Below, piece after piece: positions 1 to 11,119 of a stretch of 64,000 nt of DNA (its first letter is position 1; the number at the start of each line of letters is the position of its first letter). A program made the translations under genes and the position numbers. Under the pieces are notes generated by a model. The model saw only the letters and a list, made by a program, of their open reading frames with translations, was not told the origin of the DNA and ran no database searches. This DNA comes from Turnera subulata (Eukaryota > Streptophyta > Magnoliopsida > Malpighiales > Passifloraceae): NCBI GenBank assembly GCA_028386065.3, contig JAKUCV010005726.1:5068-69067 (forward strand), written 5' to 3'.

Positions 1-424
1 CTCACCCCTCACCTGCGGGCTTTCATCCCGTAGGTTGAGTTATTTGTGATTCAGGTATATTGCATTCCAGACAGGCTGCGGCGTTATCCCTTGGACAGGA
101 CTCGGATCCATTAGTTGCATCATGGGTTGCATACAGAGTCATTGTGAGTCGTTAAGTCTTCCGCTGTGCTGTTTATTTTGCCGTTGGGCCGTAGGGCCAT
201 ACTGTTGTTGCTTACAGTGTTATGTGAGTTAAAGTCTTCCGCTGTGCATAGTATTATAGTTGTTGGGCCATTGGGCCGGTTTTATTATTATTGATGTTTG
301 TTATTTTGGGCCGTTGGGGCCGAGCTGTTGTTGTACACACTGTATGTTGAGTCATGTTGGGTTGGGTCGTCACAGTTCCGGCACGTGTTTACTGTGTACA
401 GTAAATACGGGTCGGGGCGTCTCA
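1..424 (+). mobile_element. 3' end of an LTR, cut by the window edge (same family as the 33763-41859 element)
   Basis: This stretch matches, in reverse complement, the first ~350 bases of the LTR that starts at 33763 and again at 39003. It ends in GGGGCGTCTCA at 424, the counterpart of the GGGGCGTTTCA end of that LTR. No primer-binding site follows, so it is a 3' LTR or a solo LTR in plus orientation. It is longer than its counterparts because a ~90-base segment carrying a 'tcttccgctgtgc' motif is repeated (near 150-165 and 234-246). The element's other end lies outside the window. Confidence 0.8.
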
Positions 425-1237
425 GGAACCGGTCGGGTGGATCCTGGTTTGGTTTTGGGTTTTTCCTGACATGTGGGACCCAAAAATCTGATGTGGCATC
501 GGAAAATATGCCACGTGAGCGATTTTCGCCGGATTCTGGGCGGACAAACCAAATGGGTCGAACGGAGGGATGAAAAGAGGCCAAAAACCTACACGAGGAT
601 GAAATCCAACTTTGAGGCCTTACACAGGGACCAAAAAACGCTTCAATCCACCCTAGTATTGGTCGGGCACAACTTAACACTCTGTTTCTAATTACATCAC
701 ATCATTGCGTGTTGTTGTGTTTTATTTTAGCATCTACCCTATAGATCAAAAAAAAATAATTAGCATCCACCCCTTAAATTCCCTTCACAGTAATCTATTT
801 TTTGATCTGCGTTCCAAAAAAAATATACTATACTTTGTCCCCTTTTTTTTCCTTATGATTCGCTCCTATTAAAACTAAAAGTATTTGTACTATTAAAAAC
901 AAACCCTAAACTATAATGGGTCTAAGTAAGTCCCTATTATGAAAAAAAAAATCAATTTGAAATTAAATCAATATCCTTTTTATTGATTGTTTGCAGCCCC
1001 AGTCTTATTTATCGAGCAGTAACAATTGTTAAACATTCCTTTCTAAGTCAAGGGTTTTGGAGCCTTCGTCCGCAAGAGCATTTGTTTGGCCTGTGACTGG
1101 CAGCCCGATGGTATGTCTTCCTCATAATTGCTTTTTCTACCTTAATCTCAACGTGGCAGCTTCCCCGTTGCTTTTGTTCAGCGCTCAAAGCACCCTATCT
1201 TGTGTAGTATATCTTTTCACATTGGATGGGCAATGGT
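425..1237. other. Non-coding stretch between the LTR end and LINE-1
   Basis: No supportable gene. Several short overlapping ORFs lie between 260 and 690, but none resembles a known family and they overlap on both strands. From about 720 the sequence is AT-rich with A runs, including 'gatcaaaaaaaaa' near 746, which could be an old LINE tail. An ORF at 1057-1356 has no recognisable motif. Confidence 0.6.
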
Positions 1238-1738
1238 ACATTGGGGGGAGAGCCGGTGGATTCCTAAAAAAAAGGACATCAACGCACCCTTTGAGTTATA
1301 ACAAAAATCATTGTATTCTCAAATCTCGAACTCGAGTGAGGCAACAAATTGTGTGACGATTCTATCATCATCTTGAACATCCCCAGGACCGGCCCAATGA
1401 TGGAAACGACATGGCTGGTTCTCACAGAATGGGAGAACGGCGATTAGTAACCACAAAACAGCTACAAAAGATCAGTAACTAACTCCATGGAATTTTTTAA
1501 GCTATCTGTCGCAAATCCTTGTTTCTCTCGCAACATCTTTCGGGGAGGTTGATTCGGAGTTGGAGGGATTTACTTAGATGGATATCTTAAATCTTTCTAT
1601 GTCGAGGTTGGGTTACGGCTGGGTTCCTAATCGAATTATGTAGGCGTATACCTCCTATCATTTGCTGCTCTTTTTCTTTCAATCCTCATTTATTTTTTCG
1701 TTATTTTCTTTCTGCTGTTCCCCTCTCTATATCTCTAC

Positions 1739-2041
1739 ATGGAATCTTTTGAGCTGAAACTGAAACCCACCAAGTTTGAGGGTGAACTTAGTGGCACTGC
1801 TCTTGCCCTATCCCATATCCCCAAGAAATGCTTATTGGGTAGGATTGTCTCTGATAAGTTTTTTGGCCTGGGTTATCTCAAGTCGAGCCTAAAGAAGTTG
1901 TGGAATTGCACTGAAGATTTCGAAATCTCAAGCAAGGGCTCAAATATTTTTCTATTCCAGTTTGATTGTGAAGAGGATAAAACGTCTGTGGCCTCTGGTG
2001 CACCGTCGTTCTTTTCAAACTGTCATATTGTTATAAAGGAG
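1739..2041 (+). pseudogene. LINE-1 ORF1, N-terminal part (DUF4283)
   Basis: ATG at 1739 opens the ORF1 protein of LINE-1. The ~100 residues read like the start of the DUF4283 domain found in plant LINE ORF1 proteins: a 'LLGRIVSDK' strand, a 'FEISSKGSNIFLFQF' core and the 'NCHIVIKE' strand. ORF1 proteins are thought to bind LINE RNA and form the ribonucleoprotein. The frame is cut after the codon at 2039-2041, where the gypsy LTR begins. The next residues are found at 11120 onwards, where 'KEWLP' continues the same strand. The CT-rich leader before 1739 is consistent with a 5' UTR. Confidence 0.85.
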
Positions 2042-2777
2042 TGAAACACCCGTGTCCCAATTTTATAATAAAATACTTATTCTTATGGAAATTACCAAAA
2101 TACCCTGAAACTCAGGACACGAAATCCAATATCCAAAATATTATCTGGAAAGAAATTCTTAATATTCCGAGATGTCATAAAGAACAACAACAAAACCGGC
2201 TTAACAAGCCTCAAGTCAACCCGGCATCCCGCCGATACATCAACAAATACCAGATCCCGGCATCCCGCTGATAAAATAGCCAAATCAAAATGACATCTCA
2301 TCAAAATCCAATGCAGCGGAAAATAAAGATAAAATAAAGCAAAAGTAAAAATGAGATGCAAGTCGGCTCTATGGATCCAACCAGGAGAAGAAGCACAGCT
2401 ACCTGCTGAGATAACCACGTCCGTACTCTGGAAGGGTAGAAAGTGACTGCACGCTAACTAAAAGTCTGAAAAAACAATGTTGGCGATTATGTGAGTCGCC
2501 TACTCAGTGAGCAGTATAAATCTAATTATGTAGGTGTGCATAAACAAGTTGAAAGGAAAGTAGAGAAACAAGACAAGTATGCAAACATACAACAACCAGT
2601 ACTAACATGCCAAAGACATTCAAGCAACAGTTCATTATTCTCATCTGTTGTGTGTTAAGTTTTCTTTAAATATTTATTATTCAGGGCCCCTACTGTGTGC
2701 GTCGAGCTCGGTCCCGTCTCATGAGACAACCAGGCATAAGCCCAAATAAACCAGACACGAAGCCCAAACATATCCAT

Positions 2778-2809
<32 letters not shown>

Positions 2810-5181
2810 AGGGAGATAGAAAGGGGGAGGTAGAAAGAGGGAGGTAGAAACCGGTCATCACAGACCCATATGCTATACCGCATATACCATACTATCCCGC
2901 ATGTAAACCCGAGGGGTAATACTTCCCGCTCGAACCAACCGGTCATCAGCACACAGTAGCCTATCTTCTACAGTACATTATTCTTATTCACAAATTATGA
3001 GTTTATGTGTGCCAAGAGATTGTGATTTAACAGGGTTGTGTGAATAACCAACTCAATCAAATATCCGGGTCTCCGACCCACAGTACATCACACAAAACAC
3101 CCAAAACCACACCACATGTTATATTCCATAACAATCCAAAAATTCATGCTCAAAAGCAAACAGTAACACATAGGCACACAATACGGATCACAGCATGTTA
3201 GCAAATAGGCATGCAACTCAAACAGACCAATCCAACAAGCTCATGCATACAAACATAAAAAGACGTATAAAGTCACCTCAACGACGATTGTCCTGTGGAG
3301 CTTTTCCCAAAATAGATCCTCCAGCTCCCGAGGTGTTACCCGGGCCTGAATACCGGCACACACAACAAATTACAAGCAATTACAATAAGTCGTGCATGCA
3401 TGATAACTAAAATGCTCAACTGAGTTAAACCCGACCCTAACTAGCCAATTATGTAATTTCTGGGTCTAAGCCCGACATGGTGTTCTCTCACTTGAACTCC
3501 GAGTATCGGGACTTAAAGTTCATCGGGCTTAAGCCCACCAAGTCCATAAATAGCTCCCGGGCCTATGGCCCATTCATCGTATCCTTAACGGGTTCCCGGG
3601 CCTAAAGCCCATCTAAGTCCAAATTCAATTCCGGGCCTAAGGCCCACTTCCTTAAGTCCTTAATCAACCAAGTATGAAATTGGGCTCAAAGCCCGTTACT
3701 TAAATCCAGGGGTTATTCATAAGTTAAATATTGGGTCTGGGCCCGGTTTTCCAAAACCGTCCTAAGGTCAACCCGAGCCCAAATGTTCCCGGCCTATGGT
3801 TCTACCCGTGTCGGTAATTTCCCGGCTATATTCCACATATTTCTCGTTCTTGATTTCTATTATGTACACTTCCAACAATACATAACCCAATCCGAAATTT
3901 TAAGTACATGCCATGAATGAATACAAATTACACATCGAGGTAATACCGTTAAATGCCGGAACAAAACCCGAGCCTTCGCTGGAAAAATCCCGAGTCTCGC
4001 CGAAAAATTCCCGAGCCTCGCCGGATTCCGGTCAACCTCGCCGGAAATCACCCAAGCTGCCACAAACAACCCAACAACAACAAAAACAACTTAGATTCAA
4101 CACAAACTCCCACAGATCCACAAAAACGAATTAAAATGAAAAACACAGAATGGATCCTTACCCGGAATTCACGAGTCTCGGATCTGTTTCCCCCGATCTG
4201 AATCCCAACCGTCGACAACCACCACTAACCCGAGCAAGTACCTCCTGCCCGAATCCGTCCAACCCCGCCACTGGAAGTCCGAGCCTAGTCTCAACACACA
4301 CGCAAGGCCCGAGCAAACGACCCCAACGTGTCCCGGCCGATAACCCGACCACCACAATATCACCACCGGCAGCAAGCAACACACACAGCACAACCCACAC
4401 GCACACAAAAAAACCCCACAACCGTCCACGGCGCGACAACCACCCACAACAACCGATCTACAAAACGCCGCCGGCAATCCAAACCGGGGCAACAACACAG
4501 AACACCCATCAAAAATGAAAACAAGCAAAGAAAAGAAAAAGAAGAGAGATAAAGGGGGTCGGAGGCTCACCCGACCAAAGCGACGGCGGCGGCGGCGACC
4601 CGAGCTAGTTCTCGGTTCCTCTGCAACCCGCGGTGGTCGTGGTCGCGGCGTAGAGGAGAGGGAGTGAAGGAGAAGAGGCGGCGTGTGAAAACGGAAGGGA
4701 AGGAAGGAGGAAACGGCAAGATGACCGTGGGAGAGGGAGAGAAAAAGAGAGAGAGACAAGGAAGGAAGAGACGGGTGCGGCAGCCAAAAGAGAAAAGAGA
4801 AAAGGAGGAGAAAAGAAAAAAAGAAAAGAAGAAGAGAAGGGAAGGGGCCGGCTAGGGTTTGGCCGCCCTAGTGGACGACCTGTCGTCTGCTTAGGCGCGG
4901 TCAACCCCCCTGCCTGGTCAACGCGCCCATCTTTCTTTTTTTTTTTTTAAACCAAAATGACGTAGTTTCAATTGAAACCACGCTAAACGTCGCGTTTCTC
5001 CCCGATCTCGAATTCGTTTCCCACGAGACCCGAACCATGAACAATACCAACTTAAAATTGACATTTCCAAGGCATAATAATTTATTTCCTCGATTAAAAC
5101 TCGAAAATACCTCAAGGGCAAAATTGGAATAAATTCCGAAAAAATTCCAAAAATTCCATTATAAAAATCCGGGGCGTTACA
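2042..5181 (-). repeat. 3' LTR of the minus-strand gypsy element (copy A)
   Basis: The 3140-bp LTR begins TGAAACACCC and ends GGGGCGTTACA on the plus strand, so it has TG...CA ends in element orientation. It matches the LTRs at 13715-16918, 21512-24478, 41860-44816 and 46303-49361. Landmarks shared by all copies are a GA/CT microsatellite (here 2779-2800), a series of GGGC...GCCC dyads (3520-3760) and a purine-rich block (4660-4850). ORFs inside it are low-complexity and not genes. Confidence 0.92.
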
Positions 5182-5200
5182 GTTCTACCCCACTTAAGGA
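5182..5200 (-). other. Polypurine tract of gypsy copy A
   Basis: On the minus strand the bases before the LTR read CCTTAAGTGGGGTAGAAC, a purine-rich tract directly abutting the TGTAACGCC start of the 3' LTR. It primes plus-strand DNA synthesis in this class of element and fixes the element's orientation as minus. Confidence 0.8.
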
Positions 5201-5233
5201 AATTTCGTCCTCGAAATTACAAGATATGAAACA

Positions 5234-8200
5234 TCAAAACAAGTGGGGATACTGTTCCCTCATATGGGACTCAACCTCCCAAGTAGCCTCATTCGGGGAA
5301 TGACGGCTCCATCTGACCCGAACCATGGGAATGGTACGACTCCTCAACTGCCGCACCTCCTGAGCCAAAATCTCCACCGGCTCCTCGACATAAGTCAAAT
5401 CCTCAGAAACCTCCACCTCTATCGGGGATACAACATGACTAGGATCAGACCGATAACGCCTCAGCATCAATACATGGAATACATCATGTATGCGCGACAG
5501 CTCCTCCGGTAAAGCCAACCTGTAGGCCAGCGGACCAATCCGCTCCATGATCTCATAAGGACCAATATAACGAGGGCTCAACTTGCCCTTCCTCCCAAAC
5601 CGGATAACACCTCTCCAGGGAGCAACACGGAGGAAAACTCTGTCACCTACACTGTACTCCATCTCCCATCGATGCTTATCGGCAAAACTCTTTTGCCGGT
5701 CCTGAGCAGCCCTCATGCACTGCTTAACCACATCGATCTGATCAACAGTCTTCTGGACTAGGTCCGGACCAACCACCTGTCTCAGACCTTCCTCATCCCA
5801 ACAAATCGGACTACAACACTTCCGCCCATACAAAGCCTCATAAGGCGCCATACCGATACTGGAGTGATACCCGTTGTTATAAGCAAACTCAACCAACGGT
5901 AATGTCTCATCCCAAGAACCACGGAAATTGAGCACACAGGCTCTAAGCATATCCTCAAGTGTCTGTATGGTTCTCTCCGACTGCCCATCGGTCTGCGGAT
6001 GGAATGCAGTACTGAAATTCAGCTTAGTACCCAAAGCTGACTGTAAACTCTTCCAGAAGTGGGAAGTAAACCTCGGATCCCTGTCCGACACAATGGATAA
6101 TTGCACTCCATGTAGACGGAAAATACCTGAAACATACAACCTCGCCAGCTTATCCATTGTATCCGTCTGCTGAATCGGTAGGAAATGAGCTGACTTGGTC
6201 AACCTGTCAATAATGACGCAGATGGCATCATGTTGACCCCGGGTCCTCGGTAACCCGATCACAAAATCCATAGCGATATGCTCCCACTTCCACTGCGGAA
6301 TAGTCAAAGATCTCAACTTGTCGGCAGGAGCCTGATGCTCGGCTTTCACCTGCTGACATGTCATACAACGAGCCACAAACTCCGCAACATCCTTCTTCAT
6401 CCCGGGCCACCAATAATGACTCTTCAAGTTCTGGTATATTTTGGTGCTACCAGGATGCATAGCATATGGCGCATTATGTGCTTCATCCATGATCCATCTC
6501 CTCAAATCATCGGCATCCGGAACACACAACCGATCACCGGTCATCAGAGCACCATCCTCCGGACATAAAAACTAGAACTCTCTCCACCGAGAGCCTTATC
6601 CCGCAACTCTGCTAAATGAGGATCTCCATACTGCAACTCCATGATCCTATCCCGCAAGGTCGGCCGGATGCTCAAACTGGCTAACAACGCCCCAACAACA
6701 TCCACCTCCAACTGTGCATCCAACGACCTCAGCTCCACCAAGGAAGGCAAAGCATAAGAAACTGAGTCCTCATCTGCAGAAACCACTCTCTTCCGGCTCA
6801 ATGCTTCTGCAACAACATTGGCCTTGCCTGGATGGTACTCGATAGTACAATCATAGTCCTTCAGAAGCTCAATCCAGCGCCTCTGCCTCATATTAAGCTC
6901 CCTTTGGGTCATGATGTACTTCAAACTCTTGTGGTCCATGAAAATCCGACACTTCTCACCGTATAGATGGTGTCTCTAGATCTTCAAAGCAAAGACCACA
7001 GCAGCTAACTCCAGATCATGGGTCGGATAGTTCCTCTCATGAGTTCTCAACTGCCTAGAGGCATAAGCAATTACCCGACCCTCCTGCATCAAAACACTTC
7101 CCAAGCCCAAACCAGAAGCATCACTGAATACCGTGTACTCCACTCCGGGTCTCGGAACAGTCAAAACCAATGCAGAGGTCAACCGACTCTTCAACTCCTC
7201 AAAACTTTTCTGACAACTGTCATTCCAAGCAAAAGTACAGTCATTCCTCAACAGCTTAGTCATGGGACCCGCTATCAAGGAGAAACCCTCTATGAACCTC
7301 CGGTAGTAGCCAGCAAGTCCAAGAAAACTCCGTATCTCAGATACACTCTTCGGTGGCTCCCAATCCATGACTGCCTTGATCTTGGCCGGATCCACCTTAA
7401 TGCCCTCACCGGACACAATATGCCCAAGAAATGCGACCTCATCCAACCAAAACTCACACTTGCTGAGCTTGGCATAAAGCTGCTCTCTCTCAACCTCTGT
7501 AAAACCAGCCTCAAGTGGTCCTCATGTTCGGCCTTACTACTCGAGTAGGCTAAGATATCATCAATGAACACTACCACAAACCGGTCTAGAAATTCATGGA
7601 GGACCTGCTGCATCATACACATGAACACTGCCGGTGCATTCGACAGCCCAAATGGAACAACCACAAACTCATAATGACCATACCGAGTGCGGAATGTAGT
7701 CTTCGGTATGTCTTGCTCTGCAATCCGAACCTGATGGTAGCCAGATCGCAGGTTAATCTTCGAGAATACAGATGCACCCTGCAACTGATCGAACAAGTCA
7801 TCGATCCTGGGCAAAGGATACTTGTTCTTCACAGTCACCTTATTCAACTGCCTATAGTCCACACGCATCCGCATACTGCCATCCTTCTTCTTCACAAACA
7901 AGACCGGGGCACCCTAGGGTGAGATGCTCGGTCTAATGAAACCCTTATCCAACAACTCCTCCAGTTGTTTCTTCAACTCCTGAAGTTCTGTCGGAGCCAT
8001 CCTGTAGGGCAGTATAGAAATAGGTGCAACTCCCGGTACCAGGTCAACTGTATACTCCACCTCCCGCTCCGGAGGCAACCCAGGTAAGTCATCAGGAAAA
8101 ACATCAGGAAACTCCCGAACAATAGGGATATCCTCCACTCCAGGTACTGGTACCGAAGAGTCGACCATATGAGCTAGAAAAGCATCACAACCCTCTCGGA

Positions 8201-8799
8201 TCATCCTGAAAGCTTGGATGGCCGAGATACAACACGCCGATAGTGCTCTTCGCTCTCCAACGAACACCAATCTATGCCCCAACAGAGAAGACAAAGACAC
8301 TTCCCTAGCCCGACAATCAACTACTGTCTGGTGTCTGGACAACCAATCCATGCCTAAGATAGCATCAAACTCCCCCAAGTCCATGACATCAAGATCAGAA
8401 GGAAAACTCTCACTATCATACTCTATCGATACATCTCTACATACTCGATCAACAACTACAATATCACCAGTGGGTAAACGGACTCTCAAGGGTCTACTAA
8501 GGTTATCATCCTCTATGTTATGGGTAGTCATGAATGTACGTGATACAAAAGAATGTGTTGAGCCTGGATCAACTAAAGCATGTGCATACTGACCAAAAAC
8601 CATAAAGGTACCTGCTATAACCTTTGGAGCATCAGCAGCCTCCTCTCGGGTGATGGCATAAACCCTAGGAGCTGCAGCAGACTGAGTCGCACCCCCGCGG
8701 TTCGGAGCTCCAGAACCCCCACGACCTCGACCCTGCTGTCCGCCACCCCTGTTCGGACCAGAAGACACAGCACCACTAGCCACAGAACTCTGTACTGTA
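5234..8799 (-). pseudogene. gypsy copy A pol (protease, RT, RNase H, integrase), broken
   Basis: Read right to left: an aspartic protease with 'LVDPGSTHSF' (~8580-8550); a reverse transcriptase with 'FIDDILAYS' (~7555); RNase H starting '[11 protein letters not shown]' (~7140); a zinc-binding HHCC integrase head (H-X-G-S...C-X2-C, ~6450-6350); an integrase core with '[10 protein letters not shown]' and 'TDGQSERTIQTLEDML'; and a C-terminal tail ending '[18 protein letters not shown]' that resembles chromovirus tails. Order PR-RT-RH-IN identifies Ty3/gypsy. It is dead: nonsense codons near 7915 and 6976, single-base frameshifts near 7490 and 6555, and the first RT catalytic Asp changed to Asn ('[13 protein letters not shown]', versus 'SKID' in the copy at 17857-21503). 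Confidence 0.93.
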
Positions 8800-9901
8800 T
8801 ACTGAGAACCACTGCCACCATTATCCTTAATCCACTTGTAGCAAGACGACTTCTGGTGTCCCAGCTTATTGCAATACCAGCATGTACCTGAGAACCGTGC
8901 CGAGAAGCCCCATCCCTGAGAGCCAGACTGATAGGTCCATCCTCCCGAGGATATGTCTGGTCCACCCTGATAACTTTGCCCTCGGAACTTCTTCGAACCC
9001 TGGTAAGAAGAACCCCATCCAACAGAATAATCTGCACCTCCGGCATCAGAATACTACCTCTTCTGACCCGAAGCAGATGACTGCTTCCTCTGCTCGGATG
9101 TCCGAGCCTCCTTCTCGATCAACTGGACCCTCTCAGCATCAAAAGCAGCCTCACAAACTGCCTCCCAAGTCTTGTGTCCTCCACCAGCCACAGCTAATGC
9201 CAACTCTGTACGTAAGCCGTTAACAAACCGCCTACACTTAGTCACCTCATCGGGCACAAACTCTCTAGCATAAGATAGAAGAATGCTGAACCGGATCCTG
9301 AATGCAGACACAGTCTCAGACCTTGCTTCACCTCGAGAAAATGCTTCTTCTGCTCCTCTAGAAAACCAACAGTAAGAAACTCCTTGTAGAATTTCTTCTT
9401 GAAATCCTCCCAAGGCATCTCCACAAGCTTCGGTAGGTTGGCCACAAGTTCCTGCCACCATGTCAATGCATACCCTGTGAACTTGTGTGCCGCAAATCGA
9501 GCTCTCTGTTCAGGAACACAAGTGAACTTCTCCAGAACATTCTCCACCTGGCGGAACCAATCATCAAACTCCTTGGCTTTGCCCTCCTCACCAGAGAATT
9601 CCTTCACTGCTGACTTATCCATGTGTTTGTATCCACTCTCCATACCACTTGCTGCAACAGGTGCCACCAGCTGGGCACCCTGCTGCTGCTGCTGGAACTG
9701 CTGCCACTGCAAAAAGGCCTGATACTGCTGGAACGCTGGGTCCACAACAGGTGGCACAACATTCTGTCCTCCTCCACCTGCAGCATTATTCCCTGCTGCA
9801 ACATTGTTCCCCTGACCAACGGGAACCTGCATCACCGACACATTATCGGAGACATGAGTAGCGGCGTCATCCTCAGCATTGTGCTGCCCCTGGTGATCCA
9901 T
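8800..9901 (-). pseudogene. gypsy copy A gag, broken
   Basis: ATG at 9901 starts 'MDHQGQHNAEDD', followed by a Gln-rich segment and the capsid-like region containing 'FDDWFRQVENVLEKF' and 'ALTWWQELV' (about 9600-9450), which belongs to the retrotransposon gag family. A CCHC nucleic-acid-binding knuckle, 'CWYCNKLGHQKSSC', lies at about 8883-8838. The reading frame shifts by one base near 9330 and has a stop at 9054, so no full gag can be made. In this family gag and pol are normally one polyprotein; the knuckle runs straight into the protease region here. Confidence 0.92.
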
Positions 9902-10030
9902 ATCAACGCCTATATGAATGCAAATGAGTCAAAAACACTTTTAAAATCATAAATCCGGAAACAGACTTAAACACAGAAATCACTTTGAAAACAAGGTTTA
10001 AAACACTTTTTAAAACCAAGGATCTGAGGC

Positions 10031-10057
10031 CTGCTCCGCTACCAAGCTGAAAAAACC
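10031..10057 (-). other. Primer-binding site and LTR stub of gypsy copy A
   Basis: On the minus strand GCTTGGTAGCGGAGCAG (10047-10031) is the tRNA primer-binding site, similar to the common plant initiator-Met type site TGGTATCAGAGC. On the plus strand the next ten bases, TGAAAAAACC (10048-10057), match the LTR inner end TGAAACACCC at 8 of 10 positions. They are probably all that remains of the 5' LTR's inner edge. Confidence 0.7.
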
Positions 10058-10550
10058 TGTGACACCCAGGGTCTATGAGGGCAGGGAGTGTACGCCGGTA
10101 CCGGGATGAGCATGGACAAGGAGCGGCTTCTGGCAGGCTTCTAGACGAAGGGGCACACGAATGAACTGAATCCACACCGGAATAAGAGAGATCCTGAGAC
10201 TGTGTAGGGATGGGGCTGCACAGTTGGGGCGATTTCGTAATTATACGGGTATGGGACTGTATAATTAAGAATAGCTCAAATGAAGTGATTTCGAGGTTGT
10301 ACAGGTATGGGACTGTACAATTGAGAATAACTTAAACGGTTTGATAGGTACTAGCTATATCAACAAGGTGCATCTACCTTTTCGGTGCTCATTCCTGAAA
10401 AACTCCAAAGTTAACATGCTTGACTTGGAGCAATTCTAGGATGGGTGACCTCCTGGGAAGTTTTCCCCAGAAACGTGCGAGTGAGGACAAAGCATGTTGG
10501 AAAGGTCCCGTATTGGTCTGTAGTGACAGTCGACAAGCCGGGACGTTACA
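10058..10550 (+). repeat. Cassandra 5' LTR
   Basis: 493 bp, TGTGACACCC to GGACGTTACA. It differs from the 3' LTR by scattered substitutions and one base of length, for example 'AGGGTCTATGAGG' here versus 'GGGGTCTGTGAGG' there. No matching target duplication is found on its left (AAACC) compared with the right end of the element (AGGAG). Confidence 0.88.
10384..10466 (+). promoter_or_regulatory. 5S-rRNA-like internal promoter, Cassandra 5' LTR
   Basis: The segment from 'ggtgctcattcctg' through 'cctcctgggaag' follows plant 5S rRNA from its middle to its 3' half. The A-box-like part is 'AACTCCAAAGTTAACATGC', one base shorter than in the second LTR. The intermediate element and C box, 'AGGATGGGTGACCTCC', are intact. 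RNA polymerase III initiation from it is inferred from work on the Cassandra family, not shown here. Confidence 0.85.
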
Positions 10551-10625
10551 GTTGGTAGCGGAGCTCCAGGACTCCCCTAGTACGGTGCAGGGTTCGGGGA
10601 CGAACCTAGCGGAAGCTGGTGGGCC
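10551..10625 (+). other. Cassandra internal domain (75 bp) with PBS and PPT
   Basis: The 75 bp contain no ORF. TTGGTAGCGGAGC at 10552-10564 is the primer-binding site. The last bases, AAGCTGGTGGGCC, serve as a purine-rich tract before the 3' LTR. Confidence 0.85.
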
Positions 10626-11119
10626 TGTGACACCCGGGGTCTGTGAGGGCAGGGAGTGTACGCCGGTGCCGGGATGAGCATGGACAAGGAGCGGCTTCTG
10701 GCAGGCTTCTAGACGGAGGGGCACACGAATGAACCGAATCCACACCGGAATAAGAGAGATCCTGAGACTGTGTAGGGATGGGGCTGCACAATTGGGGCGA
10801 TTTCATAATTACAGGGGTATGGGACTGTATAATTAAGAATAGCTCAAATGAAGTGATTTCGAGGTTGTATAGGTATGGGACTGTACAATTGAGAATAACT
10901 TAAACGGTTTGATGGGTACTAGCTATATCAACAAGGTGTATCTACCTTTTCGGTGCTCATTCCTGAAAAACTCCAAAGTTAAACGTGCTTGACTTGGAGC
11001 AATTCTAGGATGGGTGACCTCCTGGGAAGTTTTCCCCGGAAACGTGCGAGTGAGGACAAAGCATGTTGGAAAGGTCCCGTGTTGGTCTGTAGTGACAGTC
11101 GACAAGCCGGGACGTTACA
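10626..11119 (+). repeat. Cassandra 3' LTR, with second 5S-like promoter (about 10953-11036)
   Basis: 494 bp, TGTGACACCC to GGACGTTACA, followed directly by the AGGAG target repeat at 11120. The 5S-like segment here keeps 'AAGTTAAACGTGCTTG', closer to the 5S A box than the first LTR copy, and the same 'AGGATGGGTGACCTCCTGGG' core. Confidence 0.88.

Larger units (their letters stand above)
2042..11119 (-). mobile_element. Composite insertion: minus-strand Ty3/gypsy element joined to a plus-strand Cassandra
   Basis: AGGAG at 2037-2041 and 11120-11124 flanks this 9.08-kb block and interrupts LINE-1 ORF1 cleanly. Reading plus coordinates there is a complete gypsy LTR (2042-5181), a polypurine tract, pol and gag on the minus strand (to 9901), a primer-binding site (10031-10047), ten bases resembling the inner end of the gypsy LTR (10048-10057), and a complete Cassandra (10058-11119). 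The expected second gypsy LTR is missing; the Cassandra end lies where the gypsy end should be. The pol C-terminus and ~3.1-kb LTR suggest a Tekay/Del-like chromovirus (inference). Confidence 0.85.
10058..11119 (+). mobile_element. Cassandra-type TRIM retroelement with 5S-rRNA-derived LTRs
   Basis: Two direct repeats of 493 and 494 bp (10058-10550, 10626-11119), both TGTGACACCC...GGACGTTACA, flank only 75 bp. The 75 bp begin with a primer-binding site (TTGGTAGCGGAGC) and end with a purine-rich tract (AAGCTGGTGGGCC), so the element is plus-oriented and non-coding. Each LTR holds a segment nearly identical to the internal promoter of plant 5S rRNA ('AGGATGGGTGACCTCCTGGGAAG'). A tiny internal region plus a 5S promoter in the LTR is the defining feature of Cassandra. 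It depends on another element's proteins. The LTRs differ at only a few positions, so insertion is fairly recent. Confidence 0.9.

Noticed and set aside
260..691. Four overlapping ORFs near the left edge
   Set aside because: Overlap on both strands without motifs; partly inside an LTR end.
1057..1356. 99-codon ORF upstream of LINE-1 ORF1
   Set aside because: No recognisable domain and it spans the inferred LINE boundary.
4150..4904. Several long ORFs on both strands in the gypsy LTRs (also 14209-14778, 21985-22306, 42258-43037, 48453-49158)
   Set aside because: They lie in GC- or purine-rich LTR blocks, overlap on both strands, and shift between LTR copies.
10384..11036. Real 5S rRNA genes
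   Set aside because: Only the middle and promoter part of 5S is matched, in identical positions of two LTRs; the 5' third and the terminator are not present. They are Cassandra promoter sequences.
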